A stretch of 58,314 bases of DNA from Mycolicibacterium stellerae (lineage in GTDB: Bacteria > Actinomycetota > Actinomycetes > Mycobacteriales > Mycobacteriaceae): contig NZ_RARC01000041.1 in NCBI RefSeq assembly GCF_003719305.1, positions 1-58,314 on the forward strand, in the 5' to 3' direction. A program made the position numbers and the translations under genes. The first letter of the stretch is position 1. Every line of letters begins with the position of its first letter. The notes beneath the pieces were generated by a model that was not told the DNA's origin, made no database searches, and was given only the letters and a program-made list of their open reading frames with translations. Shown here piece by piece: positions 41,892-50,067 of this stretch.

Positions 41892-43157
41892 TCAGCCGGA
41901 GAGGCCTGCGGCCCACGGGTACGACTTCAGGTACGGGTCGGGCTTGATCGGCCCAGGTGATTCCCAAATCGTGTAGATCAATCCGTCGGCCCGGATCTCG
42001 CCGATGCGCGCGGTCTTGGTGATGTGGTGGTTCTCGCCGTCGATCGTGACCAGACCCTCGGGCGCATTGAACGTCACGCCGCCCGCATTGTCCTGAATCG
42101 CCTTGACGTCGAACGACTTCCCCTTCTCGACGGTGTTCTTCCACAGGTACACCGACACATAGGCCGCCTCCATCGGGTCCGATGTCGGCTTGTTGGCTCC
42201 GAACTTGTCCTTGTAGGCCTTGACGAACGCCTTGTTCACCGGGTTGTCGACGGTTTCGTAGTAGTTCCACGCTGTGAGCTGACCGGTGATGTTCTGCACA
42301 CCGATGCCACCGACCTCCTCTTCGGCGATCGACACCGACACCACCGGCATTGTCTGCGGCGTCAGCCCCACGTTCTTGTACTCACGGAAGAACGCCACGT
42401 TGGAGTCGCCGTTGAGGGTGTTGAACACCGCGTCGGCCCCGGCCGTCCTGACCTTGTTGACGATCGTCGAGAAGTCGGTCGAACCGAGTGGCGTGTAGTC
42501 CTCGCCCTTGATTTCGATGCCGTTGGCCGTCGCGTACGCCTTGATGATTCGGTTGGCGGTCTGCGGGAAGACGTAGTCGCTGCCTACCAGATACAGCGAC
42601 TTGATGCCCTTCTGCTTGAGGTAGTCCAGCGCGGGCACGATCTGCTGGTTGGTGGTTGCGCCCGTGTAGAAGATGTTCTTCGACGACTCGAGGCCTTCGT
42701 ACTGCACGGGGTAGTAGAGGAGGGAGTTGGCGCCCTCGAACACCGGCAGCATCGCCTTGCGGCTCGACGAAGTCCAGCCGCCGAACACCGCCGCGACACA
42801 GTCGCTGCTGATCAGCTTCTCGGCTTTCTCGGCGAACACGGTCGGCTCAGAGGCGCCGTCCTCGCCGACGAGCTGGATCTGCTTACCCATCACGCCGCCG
42901 CCGGCGTTGATCTGCTCCACAGCGAGGTCGATGGCGTGCCGAACGGTGACCTCGGAGATCGCCATCGTCCCGGAAAGCGAGTTCAGGGCGCCGACCTTGA
43001 TCGTCGGTCCTGAGGTGTCCACGCAGGATTTGGCGCTTGTCGCGTCGGTTTCGCTGGCCTTGCTGCCGCAGCCGGACAGCAGCAGCGAGGTTGCGACGAC
43101 CATGCTCCCCGCTGCTAGGGCCGACCGTTTCAACGACGAGCGGGGTGGGAGTCGCAT
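41892..43157 (-). CDS. urtA: Urea ABC transporter substrate-binding lipoprotein UrtA
   Basis: The 421-residue periplasmic-binding lipoprotein has a basic signal peptide with lipobox LSGC (Cys30) and the UrtA-specific stretches NSLSGTMAISE, VFGGWTSSSRKAMLPVFE, LLYYPVQYEGLE, YLVGSDYVFPQTANRI and MEAAYVSVYLW. These distinguish urea-binding UrtA/FmdD-type proteins from branched-chain amino acid receptors; short-chain amides remain an alternative ligand. It heads the five-gene operon. No urease genes lie in the window, so the imported urea would be used by an enzyme encoded elsewhere. Confidence 0.92.
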   Translation of the reverse strand: MRLPPRSSLKRSALAAGSMVVATSLLLSGCGSKASETDATSAKSCVDTSGPTIKVGALNSLSGTMAISEVTVRHAIDLAVEQINAGGGVMGKQIQLVGEDGASEPTVFAEKAEKLISSDCVAAVFGGWTSSSRKAMLPVFEGANSLLYYPVQYEGLESSKNIFYTGATTNQQIVPALDYLKQKGIKSLYLVGSDYVFPQTANRIIKAYATANGIEIKGEDYTPLGSTDFSTIVNKVRTAGADAVFNTLNGDSNVAFFREYKNVGLTPQTMPVVSVSIAEEEVGGIGVQNITGQLTAWNYYETVDNPVNKAFVKAYKDKFGANKPTSDPMEAAYVSVYLWKNTVEKGKSFDVKAIQDNAGGVTFNAPEGLVTIDGENHHITKTARIGEIRADGLIYTIWESPGPIKPDPYLKSYPWAAGLSG

Positions 43158-43362
43158 GGACTGCCTTTCGGTAGGTCAATCGGGGTATGCACGAGCGTCG
43201 AGTCGGCACGTTAGAGCGCCGGTGTTTCTCTGAAATGTCTGTGTGTGACGAACTGATTAATGCGTAGCTCGTATTCGAATCGTTTGCCGATGTAACGGTC
43301 GGCCGGCGACAGGCGATGTGTCGGTAGTGTCTGTTACTACGGAAGAGGGGTACGTAGATACC

Positions 43363-43770
43363 ATGCGCAATGTGAAAGCCAAGGCCGGTGCTGTGGCGGC
43401 TGTCGCCCTCGCAGTGGTGGCATCGGCACCCGCGACGTCCAGCGCCGAGCCGCCGGTTCCCAACGTCAAGTACATCCTCACGTCGGAAACCGGTGCGACC
43501 CTGGAGGTTAGCTATCTGGCAGTTCAACCTCCGAGCATGGAGGCGTACAACGCCGACGCATACGCGTTCCTGAAGAGGGAAGAGGTTTCTACGCCCTGGG
43601 AGTTCACCACCACGCTCGAGGACCCGCAGTGGGCGTTCTTGCAGACGGGCCGCGCCGGTCACGGCGGGCAAGGCAACCCACGTCCACATTGCGAGATAGT
43701 TGTCGATGGTCAGATCGCGGTGTCGGATACCCAAGACTCTGCGGCGTTCTGCAAGCTGAGCCGCTGGTGA
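43363..43770 (+). CDS. Small secreted protein of unknown function
   Basis: The 135-residue product has a clean signal peptide (MRNVKAKAGAVAAVALAVVA) with a likely cleavage after SSA, about residue 28, leaving a ~107-residue exported domain with two cysteines (HCEIV and FCKLS) that could form one disulphide. The beta-strand-rich start NVKYILTSETGATLEVSYLA recalls the MmpS/lipocalin-like small exported mycobacterial proteins, but no family is recognised. The ATG at 43363 is preceded at some distance by GAAGAGGGG. It is divergent from urtA across 205 bases in which I recognise no clear site. Confidence 0.75.
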   Translation: MRNVKAKAGAVAAVALAVVASAPATSSAEPPVPNVKYILTSETGATLEVSYLAVQPPSMEAYNADAYAFLKREEVSTPWEFTTTLEDPQWAFLQTGRAGHGGQGNPRPHCEIVVDGQIAVSDTQDSAAFCKLSRW

Positions 43771-43789
43771 CCATCGGCGCTGGAACCGG

Positions 43790-44641
43790 TTAGAGCCCGC
43801 TCGCCAGCTGAAGCTGGGCCTCCGGCGTATCGACGAACACCACGCGGTTGTCATCGCCTGGCGCGGTGACGATCTCGAGTTCACCGAACCGGCTCGCCGC
43901 CTTGCTGACCAGGCAGACGTTCGCAGTCACCGGCGAGGTGGCGCTGACGAGCGGATGCGCGCGCTCCATCGGAAAGTCGCGGGTCCCGACGACGAGATTC
44001 TCGCGCGCACGCACTGCCAGCACGCGGTCCGGCGTCTCGATCAACGCCCCCGCCACACCGTCGTCCTCGAAGATCAGCTTCAGCAACCGCACCTCGGTCT
44101 CGGGCCGCAGGCCCTGATCGCTGGCCTCGGATCGCAGCCATTCCCGCAACGACAAGGCAGGCAGATTGGGGCTCAACTCGACCGATCCGACGACGGCCAC
44201 TTCGACTTTGTCGCCGCGGGCACAGCTGCGCATTTGCGTCATCTGGCGTTTGGTCACCCGGTTGTAGACGAGACCGCTGGCCGCCGCCGCGCACCGGTGT
44301 GCCCATTGCTCGAGCGCCGCGCCGAAGAACGGCTCGACGGCTGCCCGGCGGTGCGGGCGAGGTGGCACCGTGTCTTCGACGGCGCGTACCGGCCAGAAGC
44401 TGTGTGCGCGCCCGGCTCTGCCGAAGGCGTAGTCGAAGCCGGCGAGGTGCTTGGTCGTCGGCCCGTCCCCGCCCCGGTAGCTCAACGTTGCGGCCAGGTC
44501 ACCGCCGCCCGCGGACTCCGATATGCCTAGATAGACGTCGAGATCCGCGTTCGCGGCGACCAGTCCTGCGGCGAGCACCCCACCCTCGGCACCGATGCAG
44601 ACGATGTCGACCTCGTGGTCCCATTGTGTTTCGGTGAACAT
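43790..44641 (-). CDS. Hypothetical protein with degenerate FAD/Rossmann N-terminus
   Basis: The 283-residue protein opens with a beta-alpha-beta-like VDIVCIGAEGGVLAAGLVAANADLDVYL, which resembles the dinucleotide fold of the KstD/fumarate reductase group but with GAEGGVLAAG instead of G-x-G-x-x-G. A later FEDDGVAGALIETPDRVLAVRARENLVVGT segment is also like these flavoproteins (VxGvxvxxxGxxxxvrAxxgVVLatG). The middle catalytic part is shortened (KstD is ~560), so FAD use is doubtful. It follows the acyltransferase-like gene by three bases, suggesting a joint role in lipid or steroid metabolism. Confidence 0.6.
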   Translation of the reverse strand: MFTETQWDHEVDIVCIGAEGGVLAAGLVAANADLDVYLGISESAGGGDLAATLSYRGGDGPTTKHLAGFDYAFGRAGRAHSFWPVRAVEDTVPPRPHRRAAVEPFFGAALEQWAHRCAAAASGLVYNRVTKRQMTQMRSCARGDKVEVAVVGSVELSPNLPALSLREWLRSEASDQGLRPETEVRLLKLIFEDDGVAGALIETPDRVLAVRARENLVVGTRDFPMERAHPLVSATSPVTANVCLVSKAASRFGELEIVTAPGDDNRVVFVDTPEAQLQLASGL

Positions 44642-44644
44642 GAT

Positions 44645-45397
44645 TCAACCTCTCACTGATGCATGGTGGCTCGAGTTGTGCAGAGACTGGCGGATATCCG
44701 CCATCTCGGCGATGATCTTGGCGGTCTGGCTGGGGGCGGCGAGGCTGGCCACGGTGAGCCTGTCCCACCACATCAACTTCGTGCGGAAGCGTTCGTCGGG
44801 GTAGGGCGTTGACGGGATCGGGGCCACCACACCGCCTGACGATCGCCAGCGCGCCAGCACGTGTTGCGCGCAGGTCGCCATGCAGAACTGGACTCCGAGC
44901 ACGGCCAGCACCTGGCAGCCTGCCCGAGCCAGCGTTGTGGTCAGCCTACGGTTGCGGCTGGCCTCGCCGGTGATCCATGCCGACTTCATTTCGACGACGC
45001 CGAACGGCAGTCTGTCCGTGATCATCTTGCGGACCGACGGCAGGCCGGGTTGACCTGCCCACTCGACGACCGCGTGTGTCTCGTCGGGCGACGTGAGCGG
45101 GCCGATGGCGCGGATGCCACCGACCACCGTTCCAGTCGGGTCCAGCATCGTCCAGAAAAGCGTTGTGTCACCGGATCGGTGAATCGCATCGACGTCGATG
45201 GCGGCAGTTATGCCGTGCATGCGGTAGGACCGCTGGGCACCGTCCAGATACGCCTGCCACAGGGCATCGTTGTCGGAGGGCCGTGCGATCGCGACCGTGC
45301 ATTCGGCATCGGCGTCCCACCAGCTCATCAGCGCGCCGTCGACGCCGGGCGAGGCGAATGTGCGGGACAGTTCGACGACGGTCATCGGATCTCCCAT
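44645..45397 (-). CDS. Hypothetical protein, N-acyltransferase-like
   Basis: This 250-residue protein may contain a GNAT/FeeM-like N-acyltransferase fold: a strand with substrate contacts (TTLFWTMLDPTGTVVGGIRA), an acidic ETHAVVEW and an alpha/beta half with VLAVLGVQFCMATCAQHVLARWRSSGG. I base this on general pattern only; no catalytic residues can be pinned down. The start may be the ATG at 45385 (MTVVELSRTFA). It is upstream of, and three bases from, the flavoprotein-like gene. Its upstream region is unusually AT-rich. Confidence 0.55.
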   Translation of the reverse strand: MGDPMTVVELSRTFASPGVDGALMSWWDADAECTVAIARPSDNDALWQAYLDGAQRSYRMHGITAAIDVDAIHRSGDTTLFWTMLDPTGTVVGGIRAIGPLTSPDETHAVVEWAGQPGLPSVRKMITDRLPFGVVEMKSAWITGEASRNRRLTTTLARAGCQVLAVLGVQFCMATCAQHVLARWRSSGGVVAPIPSTPYPDERFRTKLMWWDRLTVASLAAPSQTAKIIAEMADIRQSLHNSSHHASVRG

Positions 45398-45526
45398 CAG
45401 GGGTTAAACTTCGCCGGATTTGCGCTGTAAGCTTCTCGCAAAACCGCAACACCGTGCAGATCTAGCAATCTAACAAGCAAATCTAGATAGCGCCAATGTG
45501 CTGTTAAAAATACAGAGTAATTAGTC

Positions 45527-45536
45527 TTTCGCGAAA
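45527..45536. promoter_or_regulatory. 10-bp palindrome TTTCGCGAAA in AT-rich intergenic DNA
   Basis: TTTCGCGAAA is perfectly self-complementary, lies in the 265-bp AT-rich gap between divergent genes (45398-45662), about 130 bases from the start of the minus-strand gene at 45397, and repeats the core of the palindrome at 2963-2974. The rest of this gap shows no gene. Confidence 0.35.
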
Positions 45537-45636
45537 ATTTGAGCGACGGTTCAGCGCATCGATGGTTAACGACCGCGTTTTCGCCATCTGCACCGGTCAC
45601 GGCACCATCGGGGCTGGATCGCGAAGCTTGACTTTG

Positions 45637-45656
45637 ATTCGAACATAAGTTCGAAT
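45637..45656. promoter_or_regulatory. LexA SOS box immediately upstream of the radical SAM gene
   Basis: TCGAAC-ATAA-GTTCGA is a perfect match to the mycobacterial LexA box and extends to eight perfectly paired bases on each side (45637-45644 and 45649-45656). It ends six bases before the ATG at 45663, so the transcript must be leaderless or nearly so, or LexA would block elongation. Confidence 0.92.
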
Positions 45657-45662
45657 TAACAG

Positions 45663-46679
45663 ATGAGGTGGGATGGTCAAGGCGTCAGCGTCGACGACGG
45701 CGCCCTGCCCGGCCTGCAGCGCATCGGGTTCGTCCGCAGCGTGCGGACCCCGCAGTTCGAGGGCATCACCTTCCACGAAGTCCTCTGCAAATCGGCGTTG
45801 AACAAGGTGCCCGAGGGGTCCATGCTGCCGTTCAGATACACCGTCAACGGTTACCGCGGCTGCTCGCACGCCTGCCGTTACTGCTTCGCTCGGCCCACCC
45901 ATGAGTACCTCGACATGGACAGCGGCGCCGACTTCGACTCCCAGGTGGTGGTCAAGACCAATGTCGCCGAGGTGCTGCGGCGCGAGCTACACCGCAAGAC
46001 GTGGCAGCGCGAGACCGTCGCACTCGGCACCAACACCGATCCGTACCAACGGGCAGAAGGCCGGTACGCGCTCATGCCGCGAATCATCGGTGCGCTGGCG
46101 GCTTCCGGCACACCGTTCTCGATCCTCACCAAGGGCACGCTGTTGCGACGCGATCTGACGCTCATCGCCGATGCGGCGGAGCACGTCGACGTCAGCGTCG
46201 CGGTGTCACTGGCTGTCGGACATCCCGAGCTGCACAGGGATGTCGAGCCGGGGACGCCGTCGCCGCAAGCGCGGCTGGGCCTGATCGCCGCGATCCGAGA
46301 TGCGGGGCTGCAATGCCATGTGATGGTCGCGCCGGTGCTGCCGAAACTCACCGACTCGGTCGAACACCTCGACGATTTGCTCGGCCAGATCGCCGCCGCA
46401 GGAGCCAACGGCGTGACGGTGTTCGGGCTGCATCTGCGTGGATCGACAAGGGGCTGGTTCATGTCGTGGCTGGCGCGATCGCACCCCGAGCTGATTGCCG
46501 AATATCGGAATTTGTACCGACGCGGCGCATACCTGCCGCCCGAATACCGAGACATGTTGCGCGACAGGGTGACTCCGTTGGTGAACAGGCACGGCCTCAA
46601 CCCTGACCGGCGATCGTTTCAAGCGGCGCAGGCTCCGGCGGCCTTGACGGCCCAGGTGGCCCAGCCCACTCTGTTCTAG
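45663..46679 (+). CDS. Rv2578c-family radical SAM protein
   Basis: The 338-residue protein has the radical SAM iron-sulphur motif C-x3-C-x2-C in GCSHACRYCFARP (Cys67, Cys71, Cys74) and reads like the spore photoproduct lyase-like subgroup (TNTDPYQRAEGRYALMP; VAVSLAVGHPELHRDVEPGTP; LHLRGSTRGWF). Spore photoproduct lyase repairs UV-thymine lesions; whether this family does is not known. The perfect LexA box just upstream shows it is a DNA-damage-inducible gene, supporting a DNA repair or damage-related role. The next gene follows without a gap. No ribosome-binding site stands before the ATG, in line with a leaderless transcript. Confidence 0.93.
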   Translation: MRWDGQGVSVDDGALPGLQRIGFVRSVRTPQFEGITFHEVLCKSALNKVPEGSMLPFRYTVNGYRGCSHACRYCFARPTHEYLDMDSGADFDSQVVVKTNVAEVLRRELHRKTWQRETVALGTNTDPYQRAEGRYALMPRIIGALAASGTPFSILTKGTLLRRDLTLIADAAEHVDVSVAVSLAVGHPELHRDVEPGTPSPQARLGLIAAIRDAGLQCHVMVAPVLPKLTDSVEHLDDLLGQIAAAGANGVTVFGLHLRGSTRGWFMSWLARSHPELIAEYRNLYRRGAYLPPEYRDMLRDRVTPLVNRHGLNPDRRSFQAAQAPAALTAQVAQPTLF

Positions 46680-47672
46680 GTGAAGACGCGGACGTTTGTC
46701 ACGTTGGCCGGCGTTGCCGCGGCCGCATATGGAACACGCCGTGCGCTGGCGATGCAGCTTGCGATGGCCGAGGTTGCTGCTGAGCTCCGCAGTCCGGTGT
46801 TGCCGTTGACGGCGCGCCCGTTGAGTGAGCGGTCGCTGTGGATGGGCCGGCTGGGTATGCGCCGCCGCACCAACCCGGGCGCAGGTGTGACGATGACCGA
46901 ACGCCACGTCGACGGCGAACCGGCGGTGCGGGTGCTGGTGGTGACGCCGACGGCGGAGAACACACGTCGTCCCGCTGTGCTGCATATCCACGGCGGTGGG
47001 ATGGTCGTCGGCTCACCGCAGTTCGAAGCCTTCGAGTCGGGCAGGCTGGCAAGGGAACTCGATGCCGTTATCGTCTCGCCCGACTACCGCCTTGCGCCAG
47101 AGAATCCGTTTCCGGCCGCCCTTGACGACTGCATGACCACGTTGAAGTGGATGCGTGAGCGCGCCGACGAACTGGGCATCGACGCGAACCGCATCGCGGT
47201 GGCGGGTTCGAGCGCGGGCGGGGGGCTTTCGGCTGCCGTCGCGCAGCGCTGCACCGACGAGGGGATCGGGTTGCGTGCGCAGGTGCTCGTCTATCCGATG
47301 ATGGACGACCGCACCGCTCTTCGCGACCCCGGCGGCCGCGGCAAGTTCATGTGGACGCCCGCGTCGAGTCGGTGGGCGTGGACCGCGTACCTGGGCCGAG
47401 AGCCGCAGGAGTCGGGGACGCCCGAATATGCGGCGCCCGCACGGCGCACCGACCTGTCCGGCCTGCCGCCCGCGTGGCTCGGCGTCGGAGACCTCGACAT
47501 CCTCTACGACGAGGTTGTCGCGTACGCCGAGCGGCTCACGGCACACGGAGTGCCATGCGAACTGGTGACCGTTCCCGGCATGTACCACGGTGCCGACGGC
47601 ATCAAACCGAAAGTCCCTGCGATGCGGGCGTTCCGGCAAGGTATGGCCGAGCACCTGCGGACCTATCTGTAG
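46680..47672 (+). CDS. Alpha/beta hydrolase, hormone-sensitive-lipase family esterase
   Basis: The 330-residue esterase has an N-terminal hydrophobic stretch (TFVTLAGVAAAAYGTRRALA), the HSL motif HIHGGGMVVGS (oxyanion hole), the nucleophile elbow VAGSSAGGGLSA, and the acid and histidine in GVGDLDILYDE and VPGMYHGAD. It probably cleaves short- or medium-chain esters at or near the membrane. The GTG start at 46680 follows directly on the stop of the radical SAM gene, so it is in the LexA-controlled transcript. Confidence 0.9.
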   Translation: MKTRTFVTLAGVAAAAYGTRRALAMQLAMAEVAAELRSPVLPLTARPLSERSLWMGRLGMRRRTNPGAGVTMTERHVDGEPAVRVLVVTPTAENTRRPAVLHIHGGGMVVGSPQFEAFESGRLARELDAVIVSPDYRLAPENPFPAALDDCMTTLKWMRERADELGIDANRIAVAGSSAGGGLSAAVAQRCTDEGIGLRAQVLVYPMMDDRTALRDPGGRGKFMWTPASSRWAWTAYLGREPQESGTPEYAAPARRTDLSGLPPAWLGVGDLDILYDEVVAYAERLTAHGVPCELVTVPGMYHGADGIKPKVPAMRAFRQGMAEHLRTYL

Positions 47673-47673
47673 A

Positions 47674-48927
47674 TCAGCCCTTGTTCCGCTTGACCTCTTT
47701 GAACGGCACTCCGCGATCGGCCGCCTGCTCGCGGGGGAACCCGAGCACCCGCTCACCGATGATGTTGCGGGCGATCTCGGTCGTGCCGCCGCCGAGAGCC
47801 GCCGTCTGCCGCGAGAGGTAGCGTTCGCCGTACCGGATCAGGTCGTCGTCGCCGTCAACGACGCCCGATTCGCCCGTGAGGGCGACGGCGGTGTCGAATC
47901 CCACCTGGTGGGTCTCGGCGTGGGTGATCCTGATGATGGAGCCGGCAGCGGGCGGCAGCGAGCCGTCGAGGACACCGTGGTAGACGTGATCGACCAGACG
48001 GTCCTGCACCGCCTTGTGGACGATCGCCCGCCCTGCGCGTTCGCGGGCCCTTTCGCTGTCGGCCTGCCCGGTTGCCGTGAGAAGACCCACCCAGTCGATC
48101 GGCACGTCGGTCTTGCCCTCGGCGCCGATGCCGCTGGCGAACTCCGAACCGCCGCCGACGGCTCGTCGCTCGTGGTACAGCTGCCGGGACGCGACGTGCC
48201 AGCCTTCGTTGACTGCGCCGACGACCGCGTCGTCGCCGAGCTCGAGGTTGTCGAAGAACTCCTCGCAGAACTCGACGGACCCGTTCACCTGTTTGATCCG
48301 GCGCAGCGTGATGCCAGGGCTGTCGATCGGAACCAGAAACATCGTCAGGCCCTCGTGCTTGGGCACGTCCCAGTCGGTTCTGGCCAGCATCAACCCATAG
48401 TCGGCCGCGAAAGCGCTTGTGCTCCAGGTCTTCGCGCCGTTGATGACCCACTTGTCGCCTGTTCGGTCGGCGCGGGTGATCACACCTGCCAGGTCGGATC
48501 CTCCGCTGGGCTCCGACAGCAGTTGCACGAGCACCTCGTCACCGCGAAGGGCGGCTGAGATGTGGTGTTTCTTCTGCTCCTCGCTGCCGGTGTCGAGGAT
48601 CGTGGCGGCACAGATCGTGAACGTCGGTGTGTTGAGGATGACCGGCATTTCGTAGGCCTTCGACTCGTCGTCGAACGCGCGTTGATACTCGATGGGCAGC
48701 CCGAGGCCGCCATACTCGCGGGGGAAGCAGATACCGGCGAATCCGCCGTCGTAGAGCTTCTTCTGAAGCTCGCGGGCTCGAAGCCACGGCGCTTCCTCGC
48801 CGCGGTCCGCCTCTGGCGGATTGCCCGGGTCGATGCGCGGCATGTTCTCCGCCAACCAGGCCCTGGCCCGTGTCGCGAACTCGGCAACCGATTCGGTGGT
48901 CGCGGGCGACGTCGTCGTGTCGGTCAT
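47674..48927 (-). CDS. Acyl-CoA dehydrogenase (FadE)
   Basis: The 417-residue protein has the acyl-CoA dehydrogenase fold: helical N-terminus with GICFPREYGGLGLPIEY, the flavin-binding region VLVQLLSEPSGGSDLAGVITRA and WVINGAKTWSTSA, and a C-terminal domain with GGGTTEIARNIIGERVLGFPRE (arginine/FAD site). The longer frame to 49047 is discarded because the ATG at 48927 overlaps the stop of the upstream paralogue (ATGA). Together they probably form a heteromeric enzyme of the kind known for steroid or branched acyl-CoA dehydrogenases (FadE alpha2-beta2). Confidence 0.9.
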   Translation of the reverse strand: MTDTTTSPATTESVAEFATRARAWLAENMPRIDPGNPPEADRGEEAPWLRARELQKKLYDGGFAGICFPREYGGLGLPIEYQRAFDDESKAYEMPVILNTPTFTICAATILDTGSEEQKKHHISAALRGDEVLVQLLSEPSGGSDLAGVITRADRTGDKWVINGAKTWSTSAFAADYGLMLARTDWDVPKHEGLTMFLVPIDSPGITLRRIKQVNGSVEFCEEFFDNLELGDDAVVGAVNEGWHVASRQLYHERRAVGGGSEFASGIGAEGKTDVPIDWVGLLTATGQADSERARERAGRAIVHKAVQDRLVDHVYHGVLDGSLPPAAGSIIRITHAETHQVGFDTAVALTGESGVVDGDDDLIRYGERYLSRQTAALGGGTTEIARNIIGERVLGFPREQAADRGVPFKEVKRNKG

Positions 48928-50060
48928 CAGGCGCTCCTCGCTTCCGCGGTGAGCGCATAGACGCGCAGGTTGTGATCTTCCGGCGTGCCGAACATCGAGC
49001 GGTCGAGCATGACTCGGCGCAGGTACAGATGAAGATCGTGCTCCCACGTCACGCCGATGCCGCCGTGCAACTGGATGCAGTCCTGCAGCATCCGCGGCGC
49101 GTATTCGCCCACATACGATTTCGCGACGCTGATGGCCATCTCAGCGTTGGGGGAGCGATCGGCCACCTCCGCGACGGCGGCATTGGTGGCCGCCCTGCAC
49201 GCCTCGAACCAGATCTTCAGGTCGGCGTATTTGTGCTTGAGCACTTGGTAGGAGCCGAGCGGCCTGCCGAACGAGTGTCGGTCGAAGCCCCACTGAATGG
49301 TGAACTTCAGCACGGCGTCGAGGATGCCGACGACCTCGGCGCACTGGAGTATCTGCGCGATCTGGCTCTGTCGTGAGATCAACTCGGCGGTCTGCTCCGG
49401 CCTCCCGACGACCGCCGATGCATCGACCTCAACGCCGTCGAAATGCACACGGGCATAGCTCTTCACGAGGTCGAGCGACCTCTGCGTTTTGACTCGCACG
49501 CCGACAGCGTCCGTCGGCACCAGGAACTGCCGAACCGCGCCTTCGCAGTTCGCCACCACCAGAAGCGCCGCGCTCTCGGCGCCCGCCTCGACGCGATCCT
49601 TTACACCGTCCAGCCGGAAACCGAGGCCGGTGGGCGTCGCCGTCACGCCGGGATCAAGCGGCGCCCACGACCTGCCGGGTTCGTAAACGGCCCACGACGC
49701 GACGACCTCACCGCTGACCAGCGATTCGATTGTCTCCTCGTGATTTTCGGGCGCCTCGGCAAGACCGGCGAGCACGGTGCTGACCGGGTGCAGCGGCCCT
49801 GGCGCCACGGTCTTACCCGCAAGCTCGGCCACAAGCGCCAGGTCCTTCACGCCGTCACCCGACACCGAGCCGCCGCCGAGTTCTTCGGGAACCAGCAGGC
49901 TGGTCCAGCCGAGTTCGGCTGCCCGCCGCCACCAGCCGGTGTCGAACGCGATGCCTGCCGCGTGCAGTTCGCGCAGCCGAGAAAGCGATCCTTCTTTCTC
50001 CAGGAACGCCGAAGTGGTCGAGGCGAAGAGCAGAACCTCGGGGTTTATGGCGTCGGTCAC
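48927..50060 (-). CDS. Acyl-CoA dehydrogenase (FadE), shorter partner subunit
   Basis: The 377-residue acyl-CoA dehydrogenase-like protein contains LVPEELGGGSVSGDG, VVASWAVYEPGRSW and the C-terminal GFDRHSFGRPLGSYQVLKHKYADLKIW and MLQDCIQLHGGIGVTWEHDLHLYLRR. The catalytic-base region is less canonical than in the neighbour, as in the second subunits of heteromeric FadE enzymes. It lies between an amidohydrolase (seven bases upstream) and the larger acyl-CoA dehydrogenase (4-base overlap), all in one operon. Confidence 0.88.
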   Translation of the reverse strand: MTDAINPEVLLFASTTSAFLEKEGSLSRLRELHAAGIAFDTGWWRRAAELGWTSLLVPEELGGGSVSGDGVKDLALVAELAGKTVAPGPLHPVSTVLAGLAEAPENHEETIESLVSGEVVASWAVYEPGRSWAPLDPGVTATPTGLGFRLDGVKDRVEAGAESAALLVVANCEGAVRQFLVPTDAVGVRVKTQRSLDLVKSYARVHFDGVEVDASAVVGRPEQTAELISRQSQIAQILQCAEVVGILDAVLKFTIQWGFDRHSFGRPLGSYQVLKHKYADLKIWFEACRAATNAAVAEVADRSPNAEMAISVAKSYVGEYAPRMLQDCIQLHGGIGVTWEHDLHLYLRRVMLDRSMFGTPEDHNLRVYALTAEARSA

Positions 50061-50067
50061 GGCCGTC

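Noticed and set aside
43158..43362. Possible GlnR box before urtA
   Set aside because: GTCAC and GAAAC occur on the minus strand about 16 bases apart, not with the six-base spacing of the GlnR consensus, so I do not call it.
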